In this document: one piece after another, positions 36,011 through 45,359 of the stretch
Numbering within the stretch: the first letter of the stretch is position 1
Layout of the letters: each line of letters begins with the position of its first letter
Source of the DNA: Nostoc commune NIES-4072
Lineage (GTDB): Bacteria > Cyanobacteriota > Cyanobacteriia > Cyanobacteriales > Nostocaceae
Length of the DNA: 64,000 nt
NCBI RefSeq assembly: GCF_003113895.1
Contig: NZ_BDUD01000001.1
Span: 2,758,712 to 2,822,711, forward strand
Reading direction: 5' to 3'
Made by a program: the position numbers and the translations under genes
Notes under the pieces: generated by a model
Database searches by the model: none
The model's input: the letters and a program-made list of their open reading frames with translations, nothing else
Told to the model about the DNA's origin: nothing

Positions 36011-36072
36011 TGTAAGTCAGTTTTATCTGGGTTTTTTGGTTTGCGTTGGTAGCCTTATTTTGGAGATGTTTA

Positions 36073-36996
36073 TTAAGTATCCAAATTACGGGCAACACTA
36101 CGCATCAAAAAGATTGCCACGATGTTGGCAAGGATTACGGCAATTAATCCACCAGCTGAAGCACCGCCGACATCGAATTCCAGCAAGGCTTTTAAGAAGA
36201 TGTAATAAGCTAGATTAGTGGTTGCAAGTCCTGGCCCGCCGCCTGTGGTAACAAAGATTTCGGCAAAGATTGTCAGGAAGAAAATTGTCTCAATCATGGC
36301 AACCACAGAAATGGCGCGGCTCAGATGGGGTAGCATGACAAAACGGAATAGAGCGATCGCATTTGCACCATCCATCCGCGCAGCTTCTAATTGATCGCGA
36401 TCGAGTGACTGAATTGCAGTCAATAAAATCAGTAGGGCAAAGGGCAACCATTCCCAGGACACAATAATAATGATGGCAAGCAAGGGAACGCTGGCAAACC
36501 AATCGATCGCTCCTAAACCCAAACCTCTAGTAATTTGAGCAAACAGCCCATTCACTGGATGCATCAGCATATTTTTCCAGATCAGGGCGCTAACTGTGGG
36601 CATCACGAAAAATGGTGAAATTGCCAGCACCCGCGCCACTCCACGACCATAAAAGTCTTGGTCAAATAGTACTGCTAGTAATGTACCTAGACCAATTGTG
36701 ATTACTAAAACAGAAACAACCAAAACTATTGTGATAGCGATCGATGTCCATAAAGCTGAGTCACTGAGGATGAAAGTGAAATTTTCAATCCCAATGAATT
36801 TACGTGCATCTGGATTCAGCAAGTTATAACGCTGAAAGGAAAACCATACGGTCATCACCAGAGGCACAATCATCCACAGCAGTAGGAGAACGACCGAAGG
36901 CGCAACCAGAGGTAAGGTTGACACTTGCCGCGTAGTCCGTTGCTTTGTGGGTGGTGGCGTTTCGTGTTGAGGTTTTACCGCTAATGAAGAAGACAT
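36073..36996 (-). CDS. smoF: Polyol ABC transporter permease (SmoF type)
   Basis: The 307-aa membrane protein has a Pro/Thr-rich cytoplasmic N-terminus (residues 1-25), six helices and the EAA loop DQLEAARMDGANAIALFRFV (about 204-223). It pairs with SmoG to form the translocation pore for a polyol such as sorbitol or mannitol. Confidence 0.88.
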   Translation of the reverse strand: MSSSLAVKPQHETPPPTKQRTTRQVSTLPLVAPSVVLLLLWMIVPLVMTVWFSFQRYNLLNPDARKFIGIENFTFILSDSALWTSIAITIVLVVSVLVITIGLGTLLAVLFDQDFYGRGVARVLAISPFFVMPTVSALIWKNMLMHPVNGLFAQITRGLGLGAIDWFASVPLLAIIIIVSWEWLPFALLILLTAIQSLDRDQLEAARMDGANAIALFRFVMLPHLSRAISVVAMIETIFFLTIFAEIFVTTGGGPGLATTNLAYYIFLKALLEFDVGGASAGGLIAVILANIVAIFLMRSVARNLDT

Positions 36997-37069
36997 AATC
37001 TAATAAAGTTTTAGATTTTGGATTTTAGATTGTGAAAGTTTTGTGGGTGAGCATTGGTTCTGGTTATCC

Positions 37070-37132
37070 ATGCCCCATGCCCCATGCCCCATGCCCCATG
37101 CCCAATGCCCCATGCCCCATGCCCCATGCCCC
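37070..37132. repeat. Nine-copy heptanucleotide repeat ATGCCCC
   Basis: Nine contiguous 7-bp units, ATGCCCC eight times and ATGCCCA once (37098-37104), directly follow the smoE stop. This is the classic STRR type of heterocystous cyanobacteria. Confidence 0.92.
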
Positions 37133-37137
37133 TTTTT

Positions 37138-38505
37138 TTATTCGATATAACCCGTGTGTTTCATGAAACGTTCAGTGGATTTCTGCGATTGCTGTAACGC
37201 TTGGTCTACCGAAGTTCGATTGGTTAGCGCCGCCGCCAAGGTTTGTCCGACTGAAGAACCGATCGCCTGAAACTCTGGAATATCCACATATTGAACTCCC
37301 TTATAAGGAGTTGGTTGTGCAGATGGACGGGTAACATCAGCAGATTGGATTGCTGCCAGCACGATTTTTGCAAAGGGTGCAGCTTTTCGATAGTTGGGAT
37401 TCTCATAAGTGGAAGTCCGAGTCCCTGGTGGTACAGCAACCCAGCCATTTTCCTTAGCAACTAGTTGAATGTATTCCTTTGATGTTGCCCAAGCAACGAA
37501 TTTTTGTGCGGCTTCGGGTGATTTTGAGGTTTTTGGAACCGCTAGCGCCCAAGCCCAAAGCCAATTTGAGCCGTTGGGATATTTTTCAATTGGCGCACGG
37601 GCAAAGCCAACTTTGTTATACACTTGGGATTCTTTGGGATTGGATAACAACCCGGCAGCAACGGTTGCATCTACCCACATACCGCATTTACCAGTCGAGA
37701 ATAATGCCAAATTCTCATTGAATCCATTAGAACTAGCTCCTGGCGGCCCATATTTGTTGAGCAAATCGACATAAAAGGCGATCGCCTCTTTCCAAGCTGG
37801 AGTATTAATCGTTGGTTGCCACTTCATATCAAACCACTGTCCACCATAGGTATTAACCAATGTGGAAACAAATGCGATGTTTTCACCCCAACCGGGTTTT
37901 CCGCGCAAGCAAACTCCATAAACCCCATGCGCTGGGTCGTGGATTTTGCTTGCCCATTCTCTTATTTGGGGATAAGTTGGCTGTTGAGGAACCGCAATCC
38001 CGGCTTTTTCAAACAAGTCTTTTCGGTAGTACAGCATGGAACTTTCCCCATAGAATGGCACGGCATATAGTTTGCCGTTATTGGAAAGTCCTTCTCGTAT
38101 AGGTTTGAGCAAGTCGTTTACGTCATAGTTTGCGCCTAGATCCAAGGGTCTTAACCAATCCCGTCTAGCCCAGATTGGTGTTTCATAAGAACCAATGGTC
38201 ATGACATCAAACTGCCCACCCTGGCTAGCAACATCTGTAGTTGTGCGTTGGCGTAACACATTTTCTTCCAGCACAACCCACCAGAGTTGAATATCAGGAT
38301 TAGCTTGCTCAAATTTCCGAGAAAGCCCTTGCATCACCACCATATCGCCATTATTAACAGTGGCGATCGTTAGTTTAGTTTTCTCTGCGGCTTGCGTAGG
38401 CGTAGCCAGTCGCAGACCTCGCGGTGAGCAAGCATATAGCAGTTGCGCCAGCATCACTCCAGCGAGAAATGCAGCTACCACTTTAGCGAAGCGGTGGATA
38501 CGCAT
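37138..38505 (-). CDS. smoE: Polyol ABC transporter substrate-binding lipoprotein (SmoE type)
   Basis: The 455-aa protein has a signal with a lipobox-like segment (MLAQLLYACSP, Cys26) and the family 1 sugar-binding fold, with motifs FDVMTIGSYETPIWARR, YAVPFYGESSMLYYRKDLF and GKCGMWVDATVAAGLL. It resembles sorbitol/mannitol-binding proteins of CUT1 importers. It is the first gene of the minus-strand transport operon, divergent from smoS with 148 bp between them. A dispersed repeat (about 38390-38412) encodes part of the residue 30-40 region after the lipobox. Confidence 0.88.
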   Translation of the reverse strand: MRIHRFAKVVAAFLAGVMLAQLLYACSPRGLRLATPTQAAEKTKLTIATVNNGDMVVMQGLSRKFEQANPDIQLWWVVLEENVLRQRTTTDVASQGGQFDVMTIGSYETPIWARRDWLRPLDLGANYDVNDLLKPIREGLSNNGKLYAVPFYGESSMLYYRKDLFEKAGIAVPQQPTYPQIREWASKIHDPAHGVYGVCLRGKPGWGENIAFVSTLVNTYGGQWFDMKWQPTINTPAWKEAIAFYVDLLNKYGPPGASSNGFNENLALFSTGKCGMWVDATVAAGLLSNPKESQVYNKVGFARAPIEKYPNGSNWLWAWALAVPKTSKSPEAAQKFVAWATSKEYIQLVAKENGWVAVPPGTRTSTYENPNYRKAAPFAKIVLAAIQSADVTRPSAQPTPYKGVQYVDIPEFQAIGSSVGQTLAAALTNRTSVDQALQQSQKSTERFMKHTGYIE

Positions 38506-38653
38506 CGCATGACTCCTTTAAAGTAAAAAACCGAACGAAATAAATTTTTGATTTTATGCTCTAATTTTGGACAAAAGCTCAATAATAGAAATCATACCAA
38601 TCTGATTTCGATCACGGTCATTTGCAACAATTCTTCAATAACAAGTTGAATCT

Positions 38654-39454
38654 ATGACGGCAAAAGCAACTTATCAATTTGCAGGTAAGACGATCCTAAT
38701 TACTGGCGGTGCAGGAGATATTGGCAAGGCAACTGCACATCGTTTTGCTGCCAATGGTGCAGCAATAGCCTTGCTAGATTTGAATGAACCAAAGATGGCA
38801 GATGTGGCTGGGGAACTAAAAGGTTACAACGTTCCAGTTGGCACGTTTGGTTGTGATGTTACAGCTAGTGATGATGTTGCCAAAGCTTTTACTGGCGCTG
38901 TAAAGCAGTTTGGGCGGATCGACTATGTATTTAATAATGCGGGTTATCAAGGAGTGTTTGCCAAGACTGACGAATATCCTGAAGACGACTTTCAAAAGGT
39001 GATCGACATTAACGTTGTCGGCGTTTTCTACATTCTCAAGGCGGCTGCACAGCAATTACGCGATGCAGGTGGAGGCGCGATCGTTAATATGGCGAGTTAT
39101 GCAGGGGTAGTTGGGCCACCAAATATGTTGGCTTATGCTGCTTCAAAGTTTGCAGTGATTGGAATTACTCAGACGGCAGCGAAAGACTTGGCTCCTTATG
39201 GCATTCGGGTGAATGCACTCTCGCCTGCGTTGATTGGCCCTGGTTTTATGTGGACGCGACAAACCGAATTGCAAGCAGCAGTGGGATCGCAGTACTTTGA
39301 TGCCGATCCCAAAGTAGTTGAGCAACAGATGATTAATTCAATACCAATGCGGCGTTTAGGAAGCCTGGAAGAGGTGGCAAATGGGGTAGCGTTTTTGATG
39401 AGTGAAGAGGCAAGCTACATTACTGGGTTTAACTTAGAGGTGACTGGGGGATAA
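38654..39454 (+). CDS. smoS: Short-chain polyol dehydrogenase (SmoS/xylitol dehydrogenase type)
   Basis: This 266-aa classical SDR has a nucleotide-binding TGGAGDIGKA motif (about residues 17-26), NNAG (about 94-97), the catalytic Ser in NMASYAG, and YAASK (Tyr about 161, Lys about 165). It probably oxidises sorbitol or xylitol to the ketose. It is divergent from the transporter genes and followed by the regulator gene, as expected for a polyol locus. Confidence 0.85.
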   Translation: MTAKATYQFAGKTILITGGAGDIGKATAHRFAANGAAIALLDLNEPKMADVAGELKGYNVPVGTFGCDVTASDDVAKAFTGAVKQFGRIDYVFNNAGYQGVFAKTDEYPEDDFQKVIDINVVGVFYILKAAAQQLRDAGGGAIVNMASYAGVVGPPNMLAYAASKFAVIGITQTAAKDLAPYGIRVNALSPALIGPGFMWTRQTELQAAVGSQYFDADPKVVEQQMINSIPMRRLGSLEEVANGVAFLMSEEASYITGFNLEVTGG

Positions 39455-39555
39455 TAGAAATTTAAAAATAATTGAGCAAAGATTATTTCTTTGGGCATAT
39501 AGTCTAAATAATGCAATCATGCCTTTGATAGATACATAGTTTTTACAGGTAGTAT

Positions 39556-40536
39556 ATGGGACAACCTTTTTTAGAGCGGCGCGATGCCACTCCCCTTCGG
39601 GCGCGCAAATTAGACTTGGCTGCTCATGCTGCTTGGCTCTATTACATCGCTGGCAATACGCAAGAAGAAATTGCCACCAAGCTCAATGTGTCCCGGCAAG
39701 CTGCACAACGCTTAGTGGCACTAGCAGTCAGTGAAAAATTGATTAAATTTCGACTCGATCATCCCCTGAGTGAATGCATTGCTCTGGCTGAGTCGTTACG
39801 CGATCGCTTTGATCTGTCACTTTGTGAAGTAGTACCAACTGATGCAGGTAGTGGTGATACATTATACGGAATTGGTGTATGTGCTGCCACCCACCTAGAG
39901 GCTTACCTGATGGCTAAAACCCCGACCATACTAGCGTTGTCATCAGGTCGCACATTGCGAACAATGGTGGAGCAGATACCCTCAATGAACCAACCCCAGC
40001 ATAAGATTGTGTCAATTATTGGCAATATGTCCCATTCTGGGCGTGCAGGTCGTCACGAAGTAGTTATGCATTTATCCGATCGCGTCGGTTCCCAAGCTTA
40101 CCCAGTGCCGACTCCCGTTGTTGCAACCAGTGTCGAAGAACGGGAACTCTTGCAGACTCAGCGATCGTTTCTCACCGTCAAAACTCTTGCAGAACAAGCC
40201 AAAGTAACCTTTGTCGGAATTAGCCACATTGCTTGGAATGCTCCGTTACATCAAGACGGCTTCATCAATGACGATGAGGTGGCTGAATTAATTGAACTGG
40301 GAGCAGTCGGAGAAATTGCAGGTTGGGCTTATAGCGATCGCGGAGTATTGTTGCAAGAGGGGACAAACAGTCGGGTTGCCAGTGTAGCCCTCGAACAACC
40401 CGCTCATCGGTTGATTATTGGTGTGGCGGGCACTGTGAGAAAGTCGGAGGCGATTTTGGCTGCTCTGCATGGCAAGTTAATTACAGGACTAATTACCGAT
40501 GAAGCTGCTGCCCAAGCGATTCTTTCTAAAATTTAA
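39556..40536 (+). CDS. smoC: SorC-family sugar-responsive regulator (SmoC type)
   Basis: The 326-aa protein has an N-terminal helix-turn-helix (QEEIATKLNVSRQAAQRLVA, about residues 35-54) and a C-terminal sugar-phosphate/sugar-binding domain of the SorC/DeoR-like type (LALSSGRTLRTMVEQ, SIIGNMS, FVGISHIAWNAPL). It is likely the local regulator of the polyol genes, acting on the 38506-38653 divergent promoter region. Its stop is only 5 bp from the end of the convergent histidine-kinase gene. Confidence 0.88.
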   Translation: MGQPFLERRDATPLRARKLDLAAHAAWLYYIAGNTQEEIATKLNVSRQAAQRLVALAVSEKLIKFRLDHPLSECIALAESLRDRFDLSLCEVVPTDAGSGDTLYGIGVCAATHLEAYLMAKTPTILALSSGRTLRTMVEQIPSMNQPQHKIVSIIGNMSHSGRAGRHEVVMHLSDRVGSQAYPVPTPVVATSVEERELLQTQRSFLTVKTLAEQAKVTFVGISHIAWNAPLHQDGFINDDEVAELIELGAVGEIAGWAYSDRGVLLQEGTNSRVASVALEQPAHRLIIGVAGTVRKSEAILAALHGKLITGLITDEAAAQAILSKI

Positions 40537-40541
40537 TAAGT

Positions 40542-42455
40542 TTACTTTTTACTTATTAAAGGAATACGGATGGTAAACTCTGTTCCACATCCTGGCGTAG
40601 AATCAACTTCAATAATTCCTGCATGTTTGTCTACAACAATTTGATATGCGATCGCCATTCCTAATCCCATTCCTTTGCCCACAGGTTTAGTAGTAAACAT
40701 GTGGTCAAATACCCGTTGCTTGACATCCTCTGCCATTCCAATACCATTATCGTAAATCTGAATGATCGCGTAATGACTTGATTTATCAATTTGGGTTTGG
40801 AGCTTAATTTGATTGGGGTTGGTTTTAATATCCTCAAAACTCCGTTTTTGGCTGGCTTCTTCAAGTGCATCAATCGCATTCATCAGAACATTTATAAACA
40901 CCTGATTTAGTTGCCCTGCGTAGCATTCTACTAGGGGTAAATCACCGTATTTCTTAACAATCTGAATTTCTGGTTGATTGGGCGTGGCTGTCAGACGATG
41001 ATTCAGAATCATCAGAGTGTTGTCTAATCCTTCATGAATGTCTACAAATTTCATGTCTGCTTCATCAAGGCGCGAGAAATTACGCAGCGACAGCACAATT
41101 TGACGAATGCGCTTGGTTCCCACTTGCATCGATGCCATGAGCTTGGGTAAATCTTCTGCTAGAAACTCAATATCAAGGTCTTGGACGCGATCGCGAATTT
41201 CTGGTGTAGGATTTGGATAGGTTTGTTCATAAAGCTTTAGCAAATCGAGGATGTTTTGACTGTAAACACTTGCATGGTTGAGGTTGGCGTGAATAAAATT
41301 AGCAGGATTATTGATTTCGTGTGCCACCCCAGCCACCAATTGTCCCAGGCTAGACATTTTTTCAGTGTGGATAAGTTGAGCTTGGGTATTTTGCAATTCT
41401 TTTAAGGTTTTGCTGAGTTCCTGCGCCTGCTGACTGAAAACAAAGGCGCGATTGCGAATTTGTTCATATAGTTGCACCTGTCGCCATGCACTGATCAATC
41501 CAACCACCAGCAATCCTCCTAAAACTGTAGCCAACAGGTTCAACGCGTGCAATGGCGATTCAATATTTTCTTGTGGCACAACTAACGCTACCGACCAATT
41601 TGCTTCTCTGAGAGGAGTGTAAGCAATATAGCTCCATCTACCATCCAGTCGAACCAATTCAATATTTGTGCGTTTAGCTACCATTTTTTGGGCAATTTCC
41701 GCTAACCTGTGATTGGGCGAATTAAGGAAACTCTGAGCAGCTTTTTCAGGTGTACCAATGAGTTTTATGTTGGGATGGGCGATGGGAACTCCTTGAGAAT
41801 TCAGCGCAAAGGCATAGCTGCCCTTACCTTGATGTAAATTGCTGATCACCTCAACTACCCGGTTAATCGGAATTCCTCCCATCAATACACCTGCTGGCTT
41901 TGTGCCTGTTTCGGCAGGAATCGGCGAACTAATCTGTAACTGATCAGTTGTATAACCAATAATTGGATCGGCAGCTACCGTTTCACCCACCATACTCCGC
42001 TTAAAAAATTCTCGATCTTTAACATTAAGATGATCCCCGTAAGTATTAATTAATGTAGCATCCGGTGTAGCCAAAGCCATAAGTAAAAACGTTTGCAGCC
42101 GCTTTACCTCAGATTGCAAGTAAGGTTGAATCGCAGACAAATTTAGCGATCGCACCACAAGAGAATTTGCTAAAGTCTTAATTTCTGTTTTACGAATGGC
42201 TAACCAGTTATCAATATCATCCTGACCTTGGGATGTTTTTAACAGTACTTGCTCCTTGAGACTATCGAGCAACAATCCCTTAACAATGTTGTAACTAGTG
42301 ATAGCCGTGGCGCTAATACTAATAGACAAAATCACCACAATTGATAACAACAGTAAATTTCGCAATCGCCATTTCGATGAGTAGTAACTTTTGTTGATTG
42401 AAACATAGCGCCAGGGGTTGATTTTCAACCAGCATCTGCGTAATTTAAGCATCAT
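40542..42455 (-). CDS. Cache-domain transmembrane histidine kinase
   Basis: This 637-aa kinase has two membrane helices (about residues 33-56 and 332-352) bracketing an extracytoplasmic double-Cache sensor domain (VKDREFFKRSMVGE, SPIPAETGTKPAGVLMGGIP). Then come a coiled coil, HisKA (SSLGQLVAGVAHEINNPANF, His near 408) and HATPase (NAIDALEEA, DNGIGM, GMGLGMA). Cache domains usually sense small extracellular organic ligands, so sensing of a nutrient is plausible. Its HisKA region closely resembles that of the 22572-26372 kinase, showing recent shared ancestry. No adjoining response regulator. Confidence 0.88.
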   Translation of the reverse strand: MMLKLRRCWLKINPWRYVSINKSYYSSKWRLRNLLLLSIVVILSISISATAITSYNIVKGLLLDSLKEQVLLKTSQGQDDIDNWLAIRKTEIKTLANSLVVRSLNLSAIQPYLQSEVKRLQTFLLMALATPDATLINTYGDHLNVKDREFFKRSMVGETVAADPIIGYTTDQLQISSPIPAETGTKPAGVLMGGIPINRVVEVISNLHQGKGSYAFALNSQGVPIAHPNIKLIGTPEKAAQSFLNSPNHRLAEIAQKMVAKRTNIELVRLDGRWSYIAYTPLREANWSVALVVPQENIESPLHALNLLATVLGGLLVVGLISAWRQVQLYEQIRNRAFVFSQQAQELSKTLKELQNTQAQLIHTEKMSSLGQLVAGVAHEINNPANFIHANLNHASVYSQNILDLLKLYEQTYPNPTPEIRDRVQDLDIEFLAEDLPKLMASMQVGTKRIRQIVLSLRNFSRLDEADMKFVDIHEGLDNTLMILNHRLTATPNQPEIQIVKKYGDLPLVECYAGQLNQVFINVLMNAIDALEEASQKRSFEDIKTNPNQIKLQTQIDKSSHYAIIQIYDNGIGMAEDVKQRVFDHMFTTKPVGKGMGLGMAIAYQIVVDKHAGIIEVDSTPGCGTEFTIRIPLISKK

Positions 42456-43134
42456 TGTTACTTTGCTCCAAATTAAAATTTAACAACAAAGCTAATGTTG
42501 CTGGAGGAATAAGCTAAAAAACATCTAATTTGCATAATAGAATTAAACATAACTATTGTGGCATGGGCCGAAAAGCCCGCCCAACTCATGCAATTTAAAG
42601 GTAGAACAGCTTACTGCCGTTTGTCTCCTGCTTTCTTCACAACCAACTGCTGTATTCATACTTGATCAACGTTAAATCAGCTATTTGTTTAAAGTAGTCT
42701 GCCCAAAAATCAGCTTTTTCTAACTCAGTATTGGCTAAGTCTGCCAAATCATTCTCTATTCTCGTTCGGCTACGCCACTTCGACTCCTTTCGACTTCGCT
42801 CGGCACAAGTCAAGGCAAGTCGCTCAGTACAAGTCACGGCAAGGCTACTCCTTATTTCCCACTGCCTATCTATCGCGCTTGTGCTTCTCTGCGAGACGCT
42901 TCTCTACGAGAGGCTTGTCTGCGACACGCTCCGCGAACGCGCACCACGCAAATAATTTCAAAAATCAAAGCGGACTGGTATATTAACCCAAGTTGCTAGT
43001 TATAGACATTTAAAACACGCATTCTTTATGGTTAATTTATCCCATCATCTCCTCGCGGATTTTCGCCTCCTTAATCCCGACTTTGGCATTATCGACCTTA
43101 AGGCTAAACGTACTACCACCAAGTAAGGTAAATT
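42456..43134. other. Intergenic region rich in dispersed repeats
   Basis: I find no convincing gene. Bases 42755-42960 are a mosaic of small dispersed repeats (TCGACT, GCTCGGCACAAGTC, GCGAGACGCTTCTC, GCTCCGCGAACGC types). A frame at 42637-42837 (minus) ends in a plausible protein tail (ELEKADFWADYFKQIAD) but its first half is repeat-derived. A 32-codon frame at 43028 has no recognised relatives. Confidence 0.6.
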
Positions 43135-43287
43135 TCAAAAATTAGACTTTTTAAAATCAATTAATAAAATTATTCTAGGAATGTTACCATGATTCCAAAC
43201 TTCATGCTCAAGTGTATCATCAAAAACTAAGCACTTGCCTTCTTCCCAATTTTTAGTTTCATGTCCTACACGTATTGCACAGTCATT
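43135..43287 (-). pseudogene. Aspartyl/asparaginyl beta-hydroxylase remnant, C-terminal part
   Basis: After removal of the inserted element the frame reads NDCAIRVGHETKNWEEGKCL and on to FDDTLEHEVWNHG and RIILLIDF. This has the features of the aspartyl/asparaginyl hydroxylase fold: an FDD...H..WN iron-site segment and an Arg that binds 2-oxoglutarate. The N-terminal half lies at 45049-45172, beyond the insertions. Joining the halves gives the smooth sequence LGLIVPNDCAIRVG, so the element entered this gene. The joined frame is still only about 90 codons against about 150-200 for the domain, so the gene was already truncated. Confidence 0.8.
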
Positions 43288-43407
43288 AGGGACTTCCAGA
43301 AAATAAACTATTCCATCAACAATAATGATAATCATTTCAAAAGGGGGATGAAGGGGCTGCCGACGGCAGCCCCTTCATCCCCCTTTTGTAGTAATTTGAA
43401 TAATGAT

Positions 43408-44844
43408 GGTTCTTCAGTACCTAGTATGCCAAAAAATTAGCAAAAATCCGACACAAAACTGAAATTATCGTATTAATTTAAAACTATAATCGTTGCCAGA
43501 CTTGACTTAGAGAGTAAAATTGCTGTTAATTATGGTTATCAAAATTAATTAAATAAGTTTTTATCACGCTATGTTATCAAAATCCCACTCAAAAATTTTA
43601 ACGGAGCTAGTCAATCTAGAGGGAGTAAAAGTAATAAATTACATTCAACATGAAGGTGTAGGTATAATATTACATCTTGCATCAGAACGAAATGAAGCTA
43701 TTTGCCCTCGGTGTGGGAATTTGAGTCATAAAATACATCAAAATCATCGCTATTTAGTAAAAGATTTACCCTTAATGGGTCAGCCAGTATATCTGGAAAT
43801 AAATCGACGACAATTCAAATGCAAAATATGTAATAAACCATTCAGTGAACAACTTGATTTCGTCAAGATAAGAAGGAAATATACTAATAGATTAGCAAAT
43901 AATATTGTGGAGCAGGTACTAGAAAATGATATCAAAAGTGTCGCTGAAAGAAATAACGTAACTCCCGAAGAAATTGAAACAATGTTAAAAGATGCATATC
44001 ATCAATTAAATCATGAAAAACCAATAGGATTAAAACGGCTAGGAATTGATGAAATAGCGTTAATCAAAGGACAAGGAAAATACTGTGCAGTTCTAGTAGA
44101 TTTAGACCAAGGTAAACTTATCGAAATGATTAGCGATGCCTGCGGCGGGTTTCACCTACGCCGAAAAGAGAAAATAGCCGAAGTCCTTGCTAGATGGGGA
44201 ACAGAAGTTTTGTTACAGATTGAAGAGGTCAGCATAGATTTGTGGATTCCTTACAAAAATCTTGTGGAAGAATTAATGCCAAATGCACAGGTAGTCGCCG
44301 ATAGATTTCATGTAATGAAACAAGTAAATACTGAACTAGATAACCAAAGAAAAAAGGAAAAAAGAGAGGCAGAGAAAATTGATTGTCAATCAGATAAAGA
44401 GCAGATGTTATCAGGCTTAAGTAAGAGTAAATATGCATTACTCAAGAATGAAGATAACTTGACTGAAAAACAAAGAGATAAGTTAGAGCAAGTTAAAGAA
44501 GTCTCTCCCACTCTTGGAAAGATGCATCAGCTAAAAGAAGAGTTAAGAATGATTTTTCAAAAACCAATTGATTGGCTAGCAGCTTTATTTGAACTGGGCA
44601 ATTGGTTCGTTTCAGCTAGGCAATATTATCCCGAAAATCAGAACACGATGCTGCGGTGGTTTGATGAGATAATTGCCTATTTTGACCACAGGACTACCAA
44701 TGGAATTGTAGAGGGTATTAATAATAAATTGAAGTTGATTAAAAGGTCTGCTTTTGGCTTTAGTAATTTTGATAATTTCAAAATTAGAAGTTTACTTAAC
44801 TGGCATTTTAACTATTAATTTAGCATACTAGGTACTGAAGAACC
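43408..44844 (+). mobile_element. ISL3-family insertion sequence, intact
   Basis: Perfect 22-bp terminal inverted repeats (outer end GGTTCTTCAGTACC) lie at 43408-43429 and 44823-44844 and enclose one intact transposase gene. No obvious 8-bp target duplication flanks it. Confidence 0.9.
43571..44818 (+). CDS. ISL3-family transposase
   Basis: The 415-aa protein has the N-terminal zinc-ribbon pairs (CPRCGNL, CKICNKPF), a helix-turn-helix and the DDE core: Asp in RLGIDEIALIKG, Asp in VVADRFHVMKQVN, and Glu in NGIVEGINNKLKLIKR. Length is normal and there are no interruptions, so it may be active. It cuts and pastes the 43408-44844 element. Confidence 0.92.
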   Translation: MLSKSHSKILTELVNLEGVKVINYIQHEGVGIILHLASERNEAICPRCGNLSHKIHQNHRYLVKDLPLMGQPVYLEINRRQFKCKICNKPFSEQLDFVKIRRKYTNRLANNIVEQVLENDIKSVAERNNVTPEEIETMLKDAYHQLNHEKPIGLKRLGIDEIALIKGQGKYCAVLVDLDQGKLIEMISDACGGFHLRRKEKIAEVLARWGTEVLLQIEEVSIDLWIPYKNLVEELMPNAQVVADRFHVMKQVNTELDNQRKKEKREAEKIDCQSDKEQMLSGLSKSKYALLKNEDNLTEKQRDKLEQVKEVSPTLGKMHQLKEELRMIFQKPIDWLAALFELGNWFVSARQYYPENQNTMLRWFDEIIAYFDHRTTNGIVEGINNKLKLIKRSAFGFSNFDNFKIRSLLNWHFNY

Positions 44845-45048
44845 CATTTATTTAGCTACAAAACATACTAATTTTACACTGTCTAACTTCAAAGCAGACG
44901 ACAAGTGTATAGATTCTTCATGCATAGATGAGGGGGAGAAAAGGGGTTGCCGAGGGCAACCCCTTTTCTCCCCTCTTAAAATGATTATCATTCTTGATAA
45001 AACCTGTCTCTTGTTTTTCTTGGAATAATTTATTCTTTGGAAGTCCCT

Positions 45049-45172
45049 TAGGTACAATTAAACCCAGATGACAACGGAGTACACCCGGATTTCTCACAAA
45101 CTCAGAAAAAACCGGAGCGTAAAACTGATAAAATGTATAGATAGTAGGCATTTCAGCAGTTTTAACCCACAT
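45049..45172 (-). pseudogene. Aspartyl/asparaginyl beta-hydroxylase remnant, N-terminal part
   Basis: Encodes PTIYTFYQFYAPVFSEFV and PGVLRCHLGLIVP, the first strand region of the hydroxylase domain, up to the TA target of the ISAzo13-type element. An in-frame stop lies just upstream (before ECGMWVK), so the original 5' end of the gene is missing. The rest is at 43135-43287. Confidence 0.75.
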
Positions 45173-45201
45173 TCCGCACTCTAACTGTCACAAGTTCATT
45201 C

Positions 45202-45350
45202 GGGAGCAACGCGATTTTGTGAGGTGCTAAAATCTGGGACGTATATAGCTTGTTTCAGGATGCGATCGCAACTAAAAAACCAGATTTTGTTGAGAATATA
45301 GGGGTGTAATTGAGAACTAAACCCCGATCTCACTTTTTCGCGTTGCTCCC
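45202..45350. mobile_element. 149-bp MITE with 9-bp target duplication
   Basis: Perfect 12-bp inverted ends GGGAGCAACGCG (45202-45213) and CGCGTTGCTCCC (45339-45350) are flanked by direct repeats AGTTCATTC (45193-45201 and 45351-45359). It has no coding capacity. Target length suggests mobilisation by an IS4-like transposase. Confidence 0.88.
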
Positions 45351-45359
45351 AGTTCATTC

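Larger units (their letters stand above)
43288..45048. mobile_element. ISAzo13-type (possibly non-autonomous) element interrupted by ISL3
   Basis: Ends are AGGGACTTCC (43288-43297) and GGAAGTCCCT (45039-45048), the same as those of the element at 56756-58350. Its flanks fit a TA target. Without the ISL3 insertion only about 324 bp remain (43288-43407 and 44845-45048) and no transposase is left, so it is either a MITE or a deletion derivative. Each end has an AATGAT(A/T)ATCATT palindrome followed by a long hairpin: 23-bp arms at 43339-43387, and 19-bp arms at 44933-44973. Confidence 0.8.

Noticed and set aside
42637..42837. 66-codon minus-strand frame
   Set aside because: The first half is dispersed-repeat sequence; only a short tail looks protein-like, with no family match.
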